NCBI GenBank assembly: GCA_910574455.1
Contig: CAJSYZ010000001.1
Span: forward strand, 1,905,424 to 1,969,423
Reading direction: 5' to 3'
DNA length: 64,000 bases
From: Trichaptum fuscoviolaceum
Lineage: Eukaryota > Basidiomycota > Agaricomycetes > Hymenochaetales > Trichaptaceae
Within the stretch, counting starts at the first letter, position 1. Each line of letters opens with the position of its first letter. The notes under the pieces are model-generated. The model made no database searches and was not told the origin of the DNA. It saw nothing but the letters and a program-made list of their open reading frames with translations. Below are positions 11,436 to 23,100 of this stretch, piece after piece. The position numbers and the translations under genes were made by a program.

Positions 11436-14400
11436 TTAAATGTCTTCGTCCTTGTCTTCGAGCTGCGAAGGCTTAAGCATGCCGGGGATACGCATGGCAG
11501 CACTACGCTCTTCAAGAGCCTTTCGTTGCGCCTCCGCCTCTTTCTCGTCAAGGAACAGCTCTGCGTTGTCGCCAGAGAATTCCTTAAGTGCAATGAGAAA
11601 GTCACGGAGAGCAAGCTTGAAGCGATTTGGATCAGCATGGAGTTCGCCAAGGCTTGCGACGAATCCTTGAATTTGTGCACTGAAAAAGAGTCAGATTCAT
11701 ATCGAACATCTATAGGTGAAAGCCATACTTGTGCATGTGAGGGAATGCCGATTTCAACAAATTCGAACAGTATTCCTTCAAGAACAAGGAATTCGTCATA
11801 TTGGGATCCGGTAACGCAGTCGGATCGTACAACGGTGCGTGGATCTGGTTCGTTTCGACGAGTTGGAACATGCGAGCAAGTAGCATGCTCTGCAATTTGA
11901 AACCACTCTTATGATCGGCATCGGTTAGAACATAGAATATGTCTTGTGTGATGCTTAAGAAGTACTGCTGGAAAAATGCGTTTGCAACATCTGCATCAGC
12001 AGCTGCGAAGTTGTTGACGACCTCGAGACACACTGGAAAAAAAAACGTAAGCAAACAATTATGGGTTAAGAAACGAAACTTACTGTTCAAACCGGTGTCG
12101 GAAATATCCCTCATCGTGTGCTTGAATGCCCAAACGATGCTGTCCATGAACATCTTGAACGACGCCGGTGGCAGGCTAAGCAGTGCTAGATCAGAGTGAG
12201 TGACGGGAAAAATATCAGTTAAACAAGCACAACTTACCAGGGAAGCAGTTAAGATTGATCGCTCTCAACAGTTTGAAGAACCCAACACGATGTTCCGGGA
12301 ATTCAGAGAAGTCTTGATTGATCATATTCAATGTCGGCTCGAAGACAGCTTCGAGGATTGGCAACACTTGTGGGGTTAGGATCGACTATAAACAACAGGT
12401 GAGTTTAACATATTCGAAAGTCACGCAGCGTACACTTACTCCAAGCCTCAGTGTGATAGTGGCCATGACATTCAAAACTTCGGCATCACGGGCTGCAGGG
12501 ACGTTGGCATTGTAATCACCAAGAATTGCGTCTAATAGAGGTGGCATGAAGTTGCTATTAACAGCTTCTAGATCTTCCGCCTTTTTTATGTATGTCTCCA
12601 TGAGCTTCAATATCTCTTTCTTGACAGTCCGCAGTTGGCGAATTTTGGCGGTCTTCGTTGCGATGAGGCCTATTATGGTGTCAATGACGGTAATTGCAGG
12701 GCTGAAGCAAACTACTAACCTTCACGCGCAACCGATTCGCTAATTATCCCGCTTACGGCCTTATACAGGCCGAGCATATCCAAGAAAATCCGGCCAAGTT
12801 GTGGCAAGAAGAAGCTACCGATCGATGTACAGGCTGACACATTTGTTTTCAGTACATTTGAAAGGATTTTGATGTTGTCCATATTGCTCAGAACATCCAT
12901 ATTTTGAGCCGCTTGCGCCATTAAAGAATCCCACTAAAAAGTTGTCAGTGTAGTTCACCTCGTAATCTGGAACAACACATACTGCGCTATTCGGAAGTTC
13001 CATTAACTTAGCTATGAGTTTCTCTTGCGCAACCTTGTTCGGCTGCGCTGAGATCATGTAACCCACGGCTTCGTAAAATGTATGAACCTAAGAGTTGTGT
13101 CATCAGAACATGGCATCGAGATACGAGCTAAGCTTACTTGTTGGGGAGACAAGTCAACGGTAATGCGATGCAGTAACCTCAGAATTTCGTCGACAAACGG
13201 TTCAATCTCACCCGACTGCTGCAAAACAAAGTGGCGTCGGCATTTCTGAGCAATTTTGATGAAAGTGTCGCAGGCCATGTCTTGTACACCTTCGTGAGTT
13301 TCATGCATGAACTCAAACAACTTGTTCACGACCGTCTTGAGGAACTTCCAATGCGCTTTCAGGAATCGTGGATACTGGCCGACAATGTACATGATGTTCG
13401 AGGCAACAATCGCTTTGTTGTCCTTTCCTCGTTTCATTTCACACAGCCCTAGTAGGTCCTTAATGACAGTCACGAGGAAACGCTTTTCTGTATCCTCATC
13501 TTAAGGTACCGATAGGTTGTTAGCATAGCCAACGACTTTGTTGTTTGAACTTACTCATGGCACCGGAAATTGAACCAATTGCCCAGCAGAGAGTGTTGAG
13601 ATTATTCCATGACCACTCACTGCCGTCAACCTGCTTCGCTAACTTCTCCGTGAGGATTGTTTCCGTATCGAACACGTCCAAATGTGTTAGGTAGACAAGG
13701 AGCTCTCGCATTGCTTTGTATAACACGATGGTGTCGCTTTCCTTCATGAATTCGCGCACTACTTCGCCTTCGTCGTTTTCAACGATGAGTACCTAGAGAA
13801 TATTCAGCGGTCATCACTGCCTACTCAATCTGTCACTTACCTCCTCCGGCTTTACCATCTTCTCGATAACTACTAAACGAAGGTTTGACAAAACATCGCT
13901 ATAGATATTCTTTCGCAAGTTCATGCTGTTAAGCATGTTATTTGTGGTCCCTCCGATACTAAGTCCCATGAGTAAGCCAGAATCGCCAATTGGTAAACTC
14001 TGGATTTCCTCGTATAATTCGGCGACCAACTTCAACCAGTATTCCAAGCAGATCTTAAAGATTTCTCGTTCGTCAACCTGAGAAACTTTGACCATGTACA
14101 AGTGTGCGTTAAGAAGCACATCCCGGTTCGGTTCTGTCTCAACAGCACGAAGGTGGTTTGAGAGGAAGTTTGTCAAGAACATTGCCAGATTGAGAACAAG
14201 TTCTTGCCCAGAATCATTTGCGTTTGCGTAGGCTTCGGCAATATTTGTGTTCGGAGGAATCATACGGTTGATAGACGTCATGACCATGGCGAACAGAATA
14301 ACAAATTTAGGGTCGTATTCGGGTCCAACACTCAGCGACGCAATTTCAGCGAGACATTTGAGCGTGACATTCCGAAATTCAGCGACTTCCAGGAACTGCT

Positions 14401-15463
14401 GGACTTTCAGAGAATTGTCAAAAGAGGAGTTTGGAATGAAAACTCACCCTGGTCAATAACAAATCGATGATAGAGGTCTCAAATATGTAACCCAGAGGGA
14501 TCCAGTTCAGGAACCGTAAAAGTGTTTCCAAAGTCGCTTTAATGAGTGATGTCTTCTGTGCATCCTCGAGCACTTCAGAGCACAACTTGAAGACTTCCGA
14601 AAACTCTCCACACATCTGGGCCTTAAGATTCTTCGTTTTCGCTTGGGTCATCTGTTCTGAAGAAAAGTCGAAGATTTCCTCAGAAAGAAGCTTCAATATG
14701 ACCATGTTGTTCTCGCAGAGCGAAAGGTTGGTCTTCGAGGACTCGACGAGCTCAGGAATGAAGTTTGGCCAGTTGTGAGGCCACTCTTGCTTCAAGATCT
14801 ATGATGGAGTTATAATGCCGTTTGTATTATAGAGGGAGATGATCATACCTGAACTAAAGCTAAGTTTAGCTTGTTGACATAGGACTTCTCTCTGCGCATT
14901 GTAGTCTCATCAGATGACACTTTCACGGTGATGCCCACAATGAAGTTTCTAATGCCTTTTCATGATCAGCTAAGGGAGAAATCCGATGGTGAAGCAGACA
15001 CACCTTGACGTTGTGTATCAGGGATAGCTTTCCACCTCGTCTGAACTAGTTTCTCAAGGATTTGCAAAGCGATATACTGGAGAAAGTCGTGGTGGTCAAT
15101 TATAGCTTCCACCAGATGAGTGACTTATGTACCTTCGACTGCTGAAAGCCAGAGCGTTCCAAGATATCTGGTACTCGAGACCAAGCATCGGGGTGCTCTT
15201 GAAACTGAGTTAGCAACTGCTGAGCTAGTTGTTGCTGCATACATCTTCCGTATAAGTGCCAATACCTCGCAAAGGTGAGTATAAACGATGGTGTACTTAC
15301 TTCTTGGCCAGATCCGGAGTAGAAGGTCATAACGACCTTGTCGAGTAGGTCAACATCGAAAGGTTCCTTCGAGAAATCGAGTAGACTCTAATATTGAGGT
15401 AATGGTAATACCGCGTAAGTAAGGCAAACCATAACTGACAATTGTATCAGTGCGAACCTCCAT
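11436..15463 (-). CDS. CRM1: Exportin-1 (CRM1), copy 2, with the leptomycin-reactive Cys
   Basis: This is a second complete nuclear export receptor of 1075 residues, inverted relative to copy 1. Its 16 exons are 15463-15458, 15387-15301, 15234-15133, 15076-15004, 14955-14849, 14798-14448, 14395-13841, 13792-13555, 13499-13138, 13087-12983, 12933-12720, 12669-12440, 12385-12238, 12185-12084, 12032-11729 and 11679-11436. Every exon has the same length as in copy 1 except exon 7 (555 versus 549 bp). All intron phases match and intron sequences differ. Residue 526 (codon 13443-13441, TGT) is Cys in [14 protein letters not shown], equivalent to human Cys528, so this copy should be open to covalent inhibitors. 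Protein identity to copy 1 is very high (112 of 121 residues in exon 9; 112 of 117 in exon 6). There are no disabling lesions. It shares a 256 bp divergent promoter with CCT1. Confidence 0.97.
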
Positions 15464-15627
15464 TATGTCTGTTGAGTAGATATCAGGTGAGTTTCATCGA
15501 CAAATAAAGTGGCTGCGACGGTTCGACGACGACGTCCGGGCTGAAGGATGAGCTTTTGAGACAGGGATGACTACACAAACGGGGTTGGAGGGTCGAGGGC
15601 GCGTATTTCGAGCACGGAGTCTTGCGT

Positions 15628-15633
15628 CACGTG
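15628..15633. promoter_or_regulatory. CACGTG E-box in the CRM1 copy 2/CCT1 divergent promoter
   Basis: A CACGTG hexamer lies inside the 256 bp between the CRM1 copy 2 start (15463) and the CCT1 start (15720). The position suits a shared regulatory element; function is inferred. Confidence 0.35.
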
Positions 15634-15719
15634 GTCGATACTGAACGGGCAGCAGTAACTTCGCGAAAAGTCCTTGCCCAGGACTCGCGTCTCTCTTCCT
15701 TTACGCGTCCTTCAACGAC

Positions 15720-17777
15720 ATGAGTATGTTCCAACGCGACCCAAGGTCGGGTATCTTCTTTGGTGGTGACAGAGTATCAGGGCAGGAAATACGGGACCAA
15801 AATGGTGTGCATATTTGACCCTTCCTCGGATACCAAACATTGAAACGCATGTAGTTATCGCTGCGCAGTCGATAGCAAATATCATTAAGAGTTCATTAGG
15901 GCCCCTTGGCCTTGACAAGATGCTTGTAGATAATATCGGTGTATGCTTTTTAACTTGGCCTACTTTGCGCTCTATTCTGATATCTGTCGTCACTACAGGA
16001 AGTGACGATTTCCAATGATGGTGCGACGATCCTGTCCCTCCTGGAAGTCGAGCATCCCGCCGGCCGTATATTTGTCGATCTCGCTCAGAAACAAGATAAG
16101 GAAGTAGGAGATGGTACAACATCTGTTGTTATCATTGCGGCCGAGCTTTTACGACGAGCAAATGAGTTAGTGAAAGCGAAGATTCACCCTACAACAATCA
16201 TCGCTGGTTACAGACATGCATGTCGCGAAGCTTGCAAATTCTTGGTAGAACAGCTCAGTATCAAGACTGATACATTAGGAAGAGATGCTCTCATCAATGT
16301 TGCGAAGACGTCTATGTCAAGCAAAGTTATTGGAGGGTATGCTCGATCGTTCTGTCTGCTAAATTAGCAAGCACTCACCTCCCACATAGCGATGATGATT
16401 TATTTGCTCCGATGGCTGTTGATGCGATGCTCGCCGTGAAGACAATCAATGCCAGAGGTGAAACAAAGTACCCCGTTAAAGCTGTAAATGTCTTAAAAGC
16501 GCATGGGCGAAGTGCGCGTGAGTCGCTCTTCGTTAAGGGTTATGCCCTGAATTGTACGGTTGCCAGCCAAGGTGAACTATATTCAATCCATTGTCGGATG
16601 AGACATGACTGAAAACATTATTATTAGCGATGAAGACTCGCATATTAAACGCAAAAATTGCGTGTCTAGATATTAACTTGCAGAAGACGCGGATGCAACT
16701 TGGCGTACAGATATTGGTCGAAGATCCTAATCAACTAGAGGAGATCCGCAAACGGTTCGTTATACTGTGTAGAAAACAGCTGTTGCTAAACGTTATCCAC
16801 TCATAGTGAATCTGAAATTACTCTGGAACGAGTACGAAAAATTCTGGCATCAGGAGCGAATGTCATCCTCACTACCAAGGGCATTGACGATCTTTGCTTG
16901 AAGGAGTTCGTTGAGGCAGGTGCTATGGCTGTACGTCGCTGCCGCAAAGAAGACCTTCGCCGGATAGCGAAGGCGACAGGTGCAACACTTGTTTCAAGTT
17001 TAGCCAATCTCGAAGGAGAAGAGACTTTCGAAGCGAGCAGTCTTGGCTTCGCAGAAGAGGTTGCGCAGGAAAGAATATCTGATGACGAACTTATCCTCGT
17101 AAAGGGCACTAAAGTTGTCAACTCCTCATCGATCGTCTTGAGGGGAGCGAATGACTATATGCTGGATGAAATGGAGCGAGCCTTGCACGACACCCTTTCT
17201 ATCATCAAGCGGACTCTAGAAAGTGGTACTGTCGTTCCTGGTGGCGGTGCTGTAGAGACTGCGTTGAGCATCTACCTCGAAAACTTTGCTACAACGCTCG
17301 TAAGAATTTATTTCGTATATGTCATACATTTCAACGGTCTGACAAATCTGATGACAGGGATCGCGCGAACAGCTTGCGATCGCCGAGTTCGCCAATGCGT
17401 TACTCATCATTCCGAAGACACTCGCTGTAAATGCCGCGAAAGACTCCACCGAGCTTGTGGCGAAGTTGCGGTCGTACCACAATGCTGCTCAAAATGCTTC
17501 CGTAGGTGACCCAAAGAAGGTACTTTCGCGATACGGCTTGGACTTGCTGAACGGAGAGGTTCGCGACAATGTGAAGGCAGGAGTGCTCGAACCTACTGTC
17601 AGCAAAGTACGCAGTCTGAAGTCCGCGTTTGAAGCTGCGGTTTCATTGCTCCGGATTGATGACGCTATCCATTGCATACCTGGTGAGCTTCACTTTGTCC
17701 GTTGATACTTGGATACAAAACTGATGGTGCTTGTATTCTCAGAACAAAAGGCAGAGGCTGATCCCCATGACCATTAG
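15720..17777 (+). CDS. TCP1: T-complex protein 1 subunit alpha (CCT1/TCP1)
   Basis: Eight exons (15720-15804, 15855-15940, 15999-16336, 16390-16571, 16628-16754, 16807-17299, 17358-17682, 17743-17777) give 556 residues, the normal length for CCT subunits. Group II chaperonin signatures are present: SSLGPLGLDKMLVDNIG near the N-terminus, the ATPase motif KEVGDGTTSVVI, and VVPGGGAVETALSIYLE in the C-terminal equatorial domain. The segments KIACLDINLQKTRMQLGVQ and ERISDDELILVKGTK mark it as the alpha subunit rather than another CCT paralog. It acts in the cytosolic eight-subunit TRiC ring that folds actin, tubulin and WD40 proteins. The protein ends with Asp-Pro-His-Asp-His. Confidence 0.96.
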
Positions 17778-18201
17778 TAGACACATATTGTAGTGTATAA
17801 CACCTAAAATGATTGAGATGCAGAAATACTATTGAATAGTGCGACTAGTTGTGGTTTGCGCTTTGACCCTCGAGAGAACACCATAAATGGCGGAGGCCTT
17901 GTGGTTGGCTAAGTGGACGCGCACTGCCAGTGGCACGTGACTCTGTTGAACCAATCTGGCCACGCGTTGCTCGTTTGCCGTTCTGAGCGTGAAGAGTGCT
18001 TCACCAGATGGTGGTCTCCCCTTCCACTCCGATCCTCTCTCCTTTGTCTCCGTTCGTCTTCGTTGCCAGTGCCGTTGGTGATCTGGCCTAGCTATCTGCT
18101 AGCCCGCATTTTGAGAGTGCTTTCCCCTCACTTCTTTATTCGTTCTTTCGCACTCTTCATGTTCCTTGCGTAGGACATCAATTTGTCAAACCAGCACGGC
18201 A
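17778..18201. other. Intergenic/promoter region upstream of CDC27
   Basis: This is the 424 bp between the CCT1 stop and the CDC27 start. It contains CACGTGA at 17934-17940 and a T/C-rich tract just before the CDC27 start. No gene is visible. Confidence 0.5.
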
Positions 18202-21128
18202 ATGCAACAAGACACTACCGCGATCGACGCAAGTCCGTCATTCGCTTCCTACGTTCCCGGACGGTTTCAAGCTCTTATCTGGTCCTGCCTTGATGCTTCT
18301 CTTCCCAAATCAGCAGCCTTTTACGCGGAGCGGTATTTGTCTCTGGACCGTACAAATCATGATGCCCGGCATCTTTATGCAACTTCGTTACTTCGGTGTG
18401 GCCAAACACATTCAGCTATGGCCATGGTGAACATACCAGCAGACAAACGATGTAGCGGCTGCTCGGTTATAAAGGCGGAGTGCTGTACAAAGCTCGGAAG
18501 GCACAGCCAGGCTGGGGAGGCTCTCGAAGAGAGTTTAACGGATCCGAGTGATGTCTTCGGTACGTGCTTCTCATGTCGTCAAGTACCTACAGCTTCAATG
18601 AACGTTGCTGCACAGGTATGGCAGACTCCGAGAGATCTACGAGGATGTTCCCGGAGAGAGCTGTTCTGCACTGCAGAATAGGTAAAGCTGCCATGACAGC
18701 GAATCTCCACGAGAAAGCTGCTTTGAACTTTCGAAAAGCTTTGGAGCTCAACCCTATGCTATGGGAAGCATTTGAAGGCCTCTGCGCCGTCGGTACGTAT
18801 ATCATTCGCAGGCTCACATAATGTGTTGTTTACTGCCTTGGATCTAGGATCATTTCCCGAGATCGGAGAGATTTTTCCTTCAAGACCTCACCCAGTGAAA
18901 CAAGGTCAAGATGACGCGTATGCCAATGTTGCATCTTCCTCTAAACTACCTCAGCCCTCTGGCCCCGTAGCGACAGGCTTGGGTTTCTTCACTCCGGAAG
19001 TTCACAATCAGAACGGTGTCCGTACTTGGAGACCTGATCCGGCCCCTCCACAGCCATTTCGAATGGTACCTCCGGTCAATAGTCGTGATTCTTTGTGAGC
19101 GAATCGGCTTGTCTTCAACGTGAATTCTGTCTGACAAGAGACAGAGCAACAAATGATTCTTTCTTCCAGCCCGACAATTCCATCATGACTGCAGCTCACC
19201 AGCTTCGTTCTCGCCAACCCCTGAATGCCGCAGCTCTTCCTGCCCGCCCTTTATCTGCCGCTGACGAAGTTGGCCCAGCTACCAAAAAACCGCGATCACA
19301 TTCCCGACCTGCTGTTGCTGCAGAGAGCGTTGTCGCTGAGAGCCGATTACGAAAGGTGCGATATTCTTGCGTAATAATTCAATGTTGTTTTGAATATTCA
19401 TCGCATCTATATTTACATAGCCTACGGCAACGTCAAAAACAGCAAAGGCAGAGATTGTTCAACCAACAGGATCTATCGCGTCAAGAAGGAGTAAACGATT
19501 ACTATCTAGTGCAGCTGGGGCAACTGTTAAATCTCACGTTGTCAAGGTTAGTACATAGTTCTCTTTTGCGAAATTTAGAATCTCTTTTAATGTTGTCGGT
19601 TGAAAGCATCCGCCTACACGAAAACGCCCAGCGAATCACGGTCGCTCTAAATCCACCGAGTCTGAGATGGAGGAAGACTTTGCCGCTATCGGCGATGTTG
19701 CTTTCTCTCCTTCACCTCCACTAGCAGCCCATTCGCCACGATCTGAAAGTACTCCACTTTGGACGCCTGCCCAGGAACAAGCGGCCCTCGACGCGTATAA
19801 TTGCGCGCTTGCCGATAACTACATTTATGATTTGATGCGGCTGTTCGCAAGTGCGGTCCGAGCCTTGGGAATGTTTGATTGTCATGCCTGCCTTGAAGAG
19901 CTAGACCAACTTCCTGAAGTTCATCAACGGTCGAGCACAGTCATGGCTATGGTTGGTCGAGCCCGTTACGAAATGGCGGACTACATGAAGGCTAGTGGGC
20001 TCCACCTATTTCCTCCGATGTTTGTAGCTAATCTTCGAGTTCCACCCAGGCGGAACGCTTCTTTCACGCTTCTCGGACTCTGGACCCGTATCGCCTTTGG
20101 GATATGGAAGTCTATTCTACTACTCTTTGGCATTTGCAACGGAATGTGCAATTGTCTTTCCTTGCTCAGGAGCTGTTAAGTATAGATTCTCGATCGCCTC
20201 AAGCCTGGATTGCAGTTGGAAATTGCTTTTCTCTGCAGAAGGAACGGTCGCAAGCTTTGGCATGCTTCCGTCGTGCTGCACAACTTGACTCCTCTTGCGC
20301 TTATGCATTCACCCTGAGTGGACACGAATCTATGGATGAGGATCTGGACAAGGCAGTCTCTTTCTTCCAATCTGCGTTGCGAGCCGACCCGCGGCATTAC
20401 AATGCATGGTGAGTTCTCCCCCTCCTAGATGATTTCATTTGCTTGTGTGATGATCGGTGAATGGATTCTGATGCACCATTTGGTGTATGTAGGTATGGCC
20501 TTGGGACGTGTTATCTGCGGCAGTCGAAGATTCGCCTCGCGGAATTCCATTATCGCAAGGCTGCAGCCATCCATCCGTCGAACGCAGTGCTTCTTGGATG
20601 CGTGGGAATGGTGAGTGGAACCCCGTTTGGGCGATTTGATTACGTTGAAACACTGATATTACGTGATCTTGCGACAGGCGGTTGAGAAGCGTGGGGATCG
20701 CGATGAGGCGTTTGGCCTGTTCAATCAAGCAGTTCATTTAGCCCCTGATAACGCACTTGTCCGTTACCGACGTGCCAAAATCCTTATCGCAATGAAGGAC
20801 TATCGTGTAAGTTGACATCTCACTGACTCGGACCGAGCTTCTGATGACTATAATGCTGACGGGTGATTTGAATTGGTTTTGAATTGGGATGGCTTAGGCG
20901 GCTATTGTTGACCTGGAGCGTCTGCGCGACTCGTCGCCCGAGGAGGCGAATGTCGTTTTCCAGCTCGCACGCGTCTATAGGCTGGTGGGTGATGAGACGA
21001 AGGCGGCACAGATGCTGGCCGTTGCGCGTGACATGTCGCCCAAGAGCCTGAGCAAGATTAAGCGCCTGTTAGCCGCGGACAAGGAGACGGCGGGTGAGGT
21101 GGGTGGGGACGAGATGGACGAAGAATGA
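18202..21128 (+). CDS. CDC27: Anaphase-promoting complex subunit 3 (CDC27/APC3), TPR protein
   Basis: This is a scaffold TPR subunit of the APC/C ubiquitin ligase that binds the IR tails of co-activators. The start is the ATG at 18202 (MQQDTTAIDA). The N-terminal TPR block has the APC3 pattern (LIWSCLDASLPKSAAFYAERYL; TSLLRCGQTHSAMAM). A long low-complexity middle follows (TKKPRSHSRPA), then a C-terminal array of TPRs (AWIAVGNCFSLQKERSQAL; YGLGTCYLRQSKIRLAEFHY; NQAVHLAPDNALVRYRRAK; FQLARVYRLVGDETKAAQML). The tail ends in an acidic stretch (GGDEMDEE). The gene is cut by roughly ten short introns placed only approximately. Other TPR proteins such as CDC16 were considered, but the N-terminal block and the long linker favour CDC27. 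Confidence 0.85.
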
Positions 21129-21763
21129 TGACATTTGTCGAGCGCGGTGGCGAGAATCTGTTGCAATATTCGCGGTAACGGCGTGACTAATTTGCTGTAC
21201 AAGGACGAGCATTCCCCCTCTACTTCACTTTTCTGCATTGTTGTGCATCCTGTAGCTCTACTCAATAATTTACAAGTCGTGTGCATCGCTATCAGGTGTT
21301 CTGGGAATCGGAATGAAGGGAAGGGAGGGGCCTGCACGGCAATCGGACAGGGGGAAAGTGCACCCGAGCGGTCGGCGATAGGACCGTGACGGTGGCGCGA
21401 AGGATTACTGCATTTTCTGCCAAAAAGAGCAAAGCTTCTTCTGAGTCACGTCCTCCGGTGCTTCCCGGACGGGTGTGTATATAACGCCCGCCGTCTGCGC
21501 GTCTCCGCCTTTTCACTCCCTCCACGACAAGCGAATACATATCACCAATGGTCAACTGAGTCGCCCCTCCCAGTCTTTTACCTCCCCCCTTCGCCTGCAG
21601 TCACTCCGTTGACAAGGCGCGACTAGATAACCAGCATGGTTAACAAACTGGCCCGTAAATCCAACAACGGCACCATCCTATTTGAACCATTTATCGTCTA
21701 TCGTATACACCGCTAACACCAACCGCCCTGCTGTCCCGTCTGAGCCGCGTTCAACCGCGTTTG
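21129..21763. other. Intergenic region and promoter with TATATAA box (21478-21484)
   Basis: There is no gene here. A TATATAA box lies about 360 bp upstream of the next start codon. The distance is explained by a likely 5'UTR intron (GTGAGT at 21764 to the AG at 21831-21832) just before the ATG. Confidence 0.45.
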
Positions 21764-21837
21764 GTGAGTCGTGTGCATGGCGTGCTGCACTGCAGAGCGC
21801 AGGTTGCTAAATGGTTGCCCCCCTTTCCGCAGCCGAT

Positions 21838-22728
21838 ATGTTTTCTTCAACTTCCAGCACTATGTTTACTTCTGCCGCGAACCTCGTATCCGTCGCCCGC
21901 TCCAAACTGAACTCCTCCCCTGGGAGCGGGTCGCGGGATAACCTCAGCCTGCATCGCTGGGTCCTGCTCAAAAATTCCATCATTCGTGATGATGTCCTCA
22001 CAATTGCCCCTGCCCCCTCTCCAGTCTCCGACAGCCCCGCCCCCGACGTAGAATTCGACGAGGATGAAGAGGTCGACTTCGACTGGGATGAGGGCATGTT
22101 TGCGTTTCTCTTTCCTGACCCTGGTGATGCCGTGGCGTCCCATGACGACGGAAGTGTCTCAGAAGCTCAGTGGTTAGATTCTCTGTTGGAGAAACTTGCG
22201 GATAACGAAGACGACGATCCCGAACCAGATTACTCTGTGAAGGTTACCATCCACCCAGTAGAAGATGATGAAGGGCCCTCCTCTGGATGTAGTTCGCCAT
22301 CCTCGTCATACAGCGACTCTCTCATCTCGCCGATTGCTGTACCATATCCTGTGCCATACCCACCAATCCATCCGCCTCTTGTCGATTCATTTACTTTTGA
22401 CTCTCAGCCTAATTACTGCTTCTCCTGTCTTCCTTCTAATCGTGACATACTCACATACCATGACTTAGACGACTCGCTCAGCTCTGTCCCTGACGCGATA
22501 GAGGACACCTCTGACGACGAGTCGGAGTCTCCTTCAACGCCATTCTCCGACTCGCGGACGTCGGTGGCTTTCGTTGACCCGGCCTCCATTCCTCTACCTC
22601 GTGATCAGCCTGCGCCTATCATTTATAATGCGTCGGACGAGTTTTTCGGTTTTGAGGTAGACCCTCCCACTTATCCAGACTCGAACTCCACTCCCCCACT
22701 GTACAGCCCTTATCATCAAAACTGTTGA
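21838..22728 (+). CDS. Acidic Ser/Pro/Asp-rich protein of unknown function
   Basis: This single-exon ORF of 296 residues starts at the ATG at 21838, five bases after a well-formed splice acceptor, so a 5'UTR intron is likely. The ATG at 21811 lies inside that presumed intron. A basic N-terminal segment (ARSKLNSSPGSGSRDNLSLH, followed by RWVLLKNS) leads into a strongly acidic patch (EFDEDEEVDFDWDEGMF) and a long disordered Ser/Asp/Pro-rich tail with a proline-tyrosine run (VPYPVPYPPIHPP). No catalytic motif, signal peptide or membrane segment is visible. Codon use is C-rich and consistent with expression. I do not recognise the family. Confidence 0.7.
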   Translation: MFSSTSSTMFTSAANLVSVARSKLNSSPGSGSRDNLSLHRWVLLKNSIIRDDVLTIAPAPSPVSDSPAPDVEFDEDEEVDFDWDEGMFAFLFPDPGDAVASHDDGSVSEAQWLDSLLEKLADNEDDDPEPDYSVKVTIHPVEDDEGPSSGCSSPSSSYSDSLISPIAVPYPVPYPPIHPPLVDSFTFDSQPNYCFSCLPSNRDILTYHDLDDSLSSVPDAIEDTSDDESESPSTPFSDSRTSVAFVDPASIPLPRDQPAPIIYNASDEFFGFEVDPPTYPDSNSTPPLYSPYHQNC

Positions 22729-23100
22729 TCATCATATCTTATTACTCTTTGTCACTCATGCATTCTGTATATTTGCCATTCATGCGCTGTCTGTCTTCTC
22801 TTCGTATGTTCCTATATTTCCTTACGGTTAGGTCTTATCGTGGCTGTGGTCATCTCTATTCATCTGTCTATAATGTCTTCGATTTGAAATACATTGTTTT
22901 TTTTTCCGCAATCTAGTTTGAAGCGGAAGGCTTGCGCGGCCTCGGGCGCCTGTGGCGGGCGCAATTAGGTGTGGCGTAGTGGAATGCGACGCCATTGCGC
23001 AAAAAGCGGGAGAACATGGAGCACGTGCTCGGAATTGCATCAAGACGCGAGCATGACGGGTCTAATTGTCTCGGAAGCTGGCATAATCACTCCATCAACT
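22729..23100. other. Convergent 3' intergenic region
   Basis: This is T-rich 3'UTR-like sequence after the acidic-protein gene, with a GC-rich segment near 22940-23040. No gene is visible. Confidence 0.45.
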
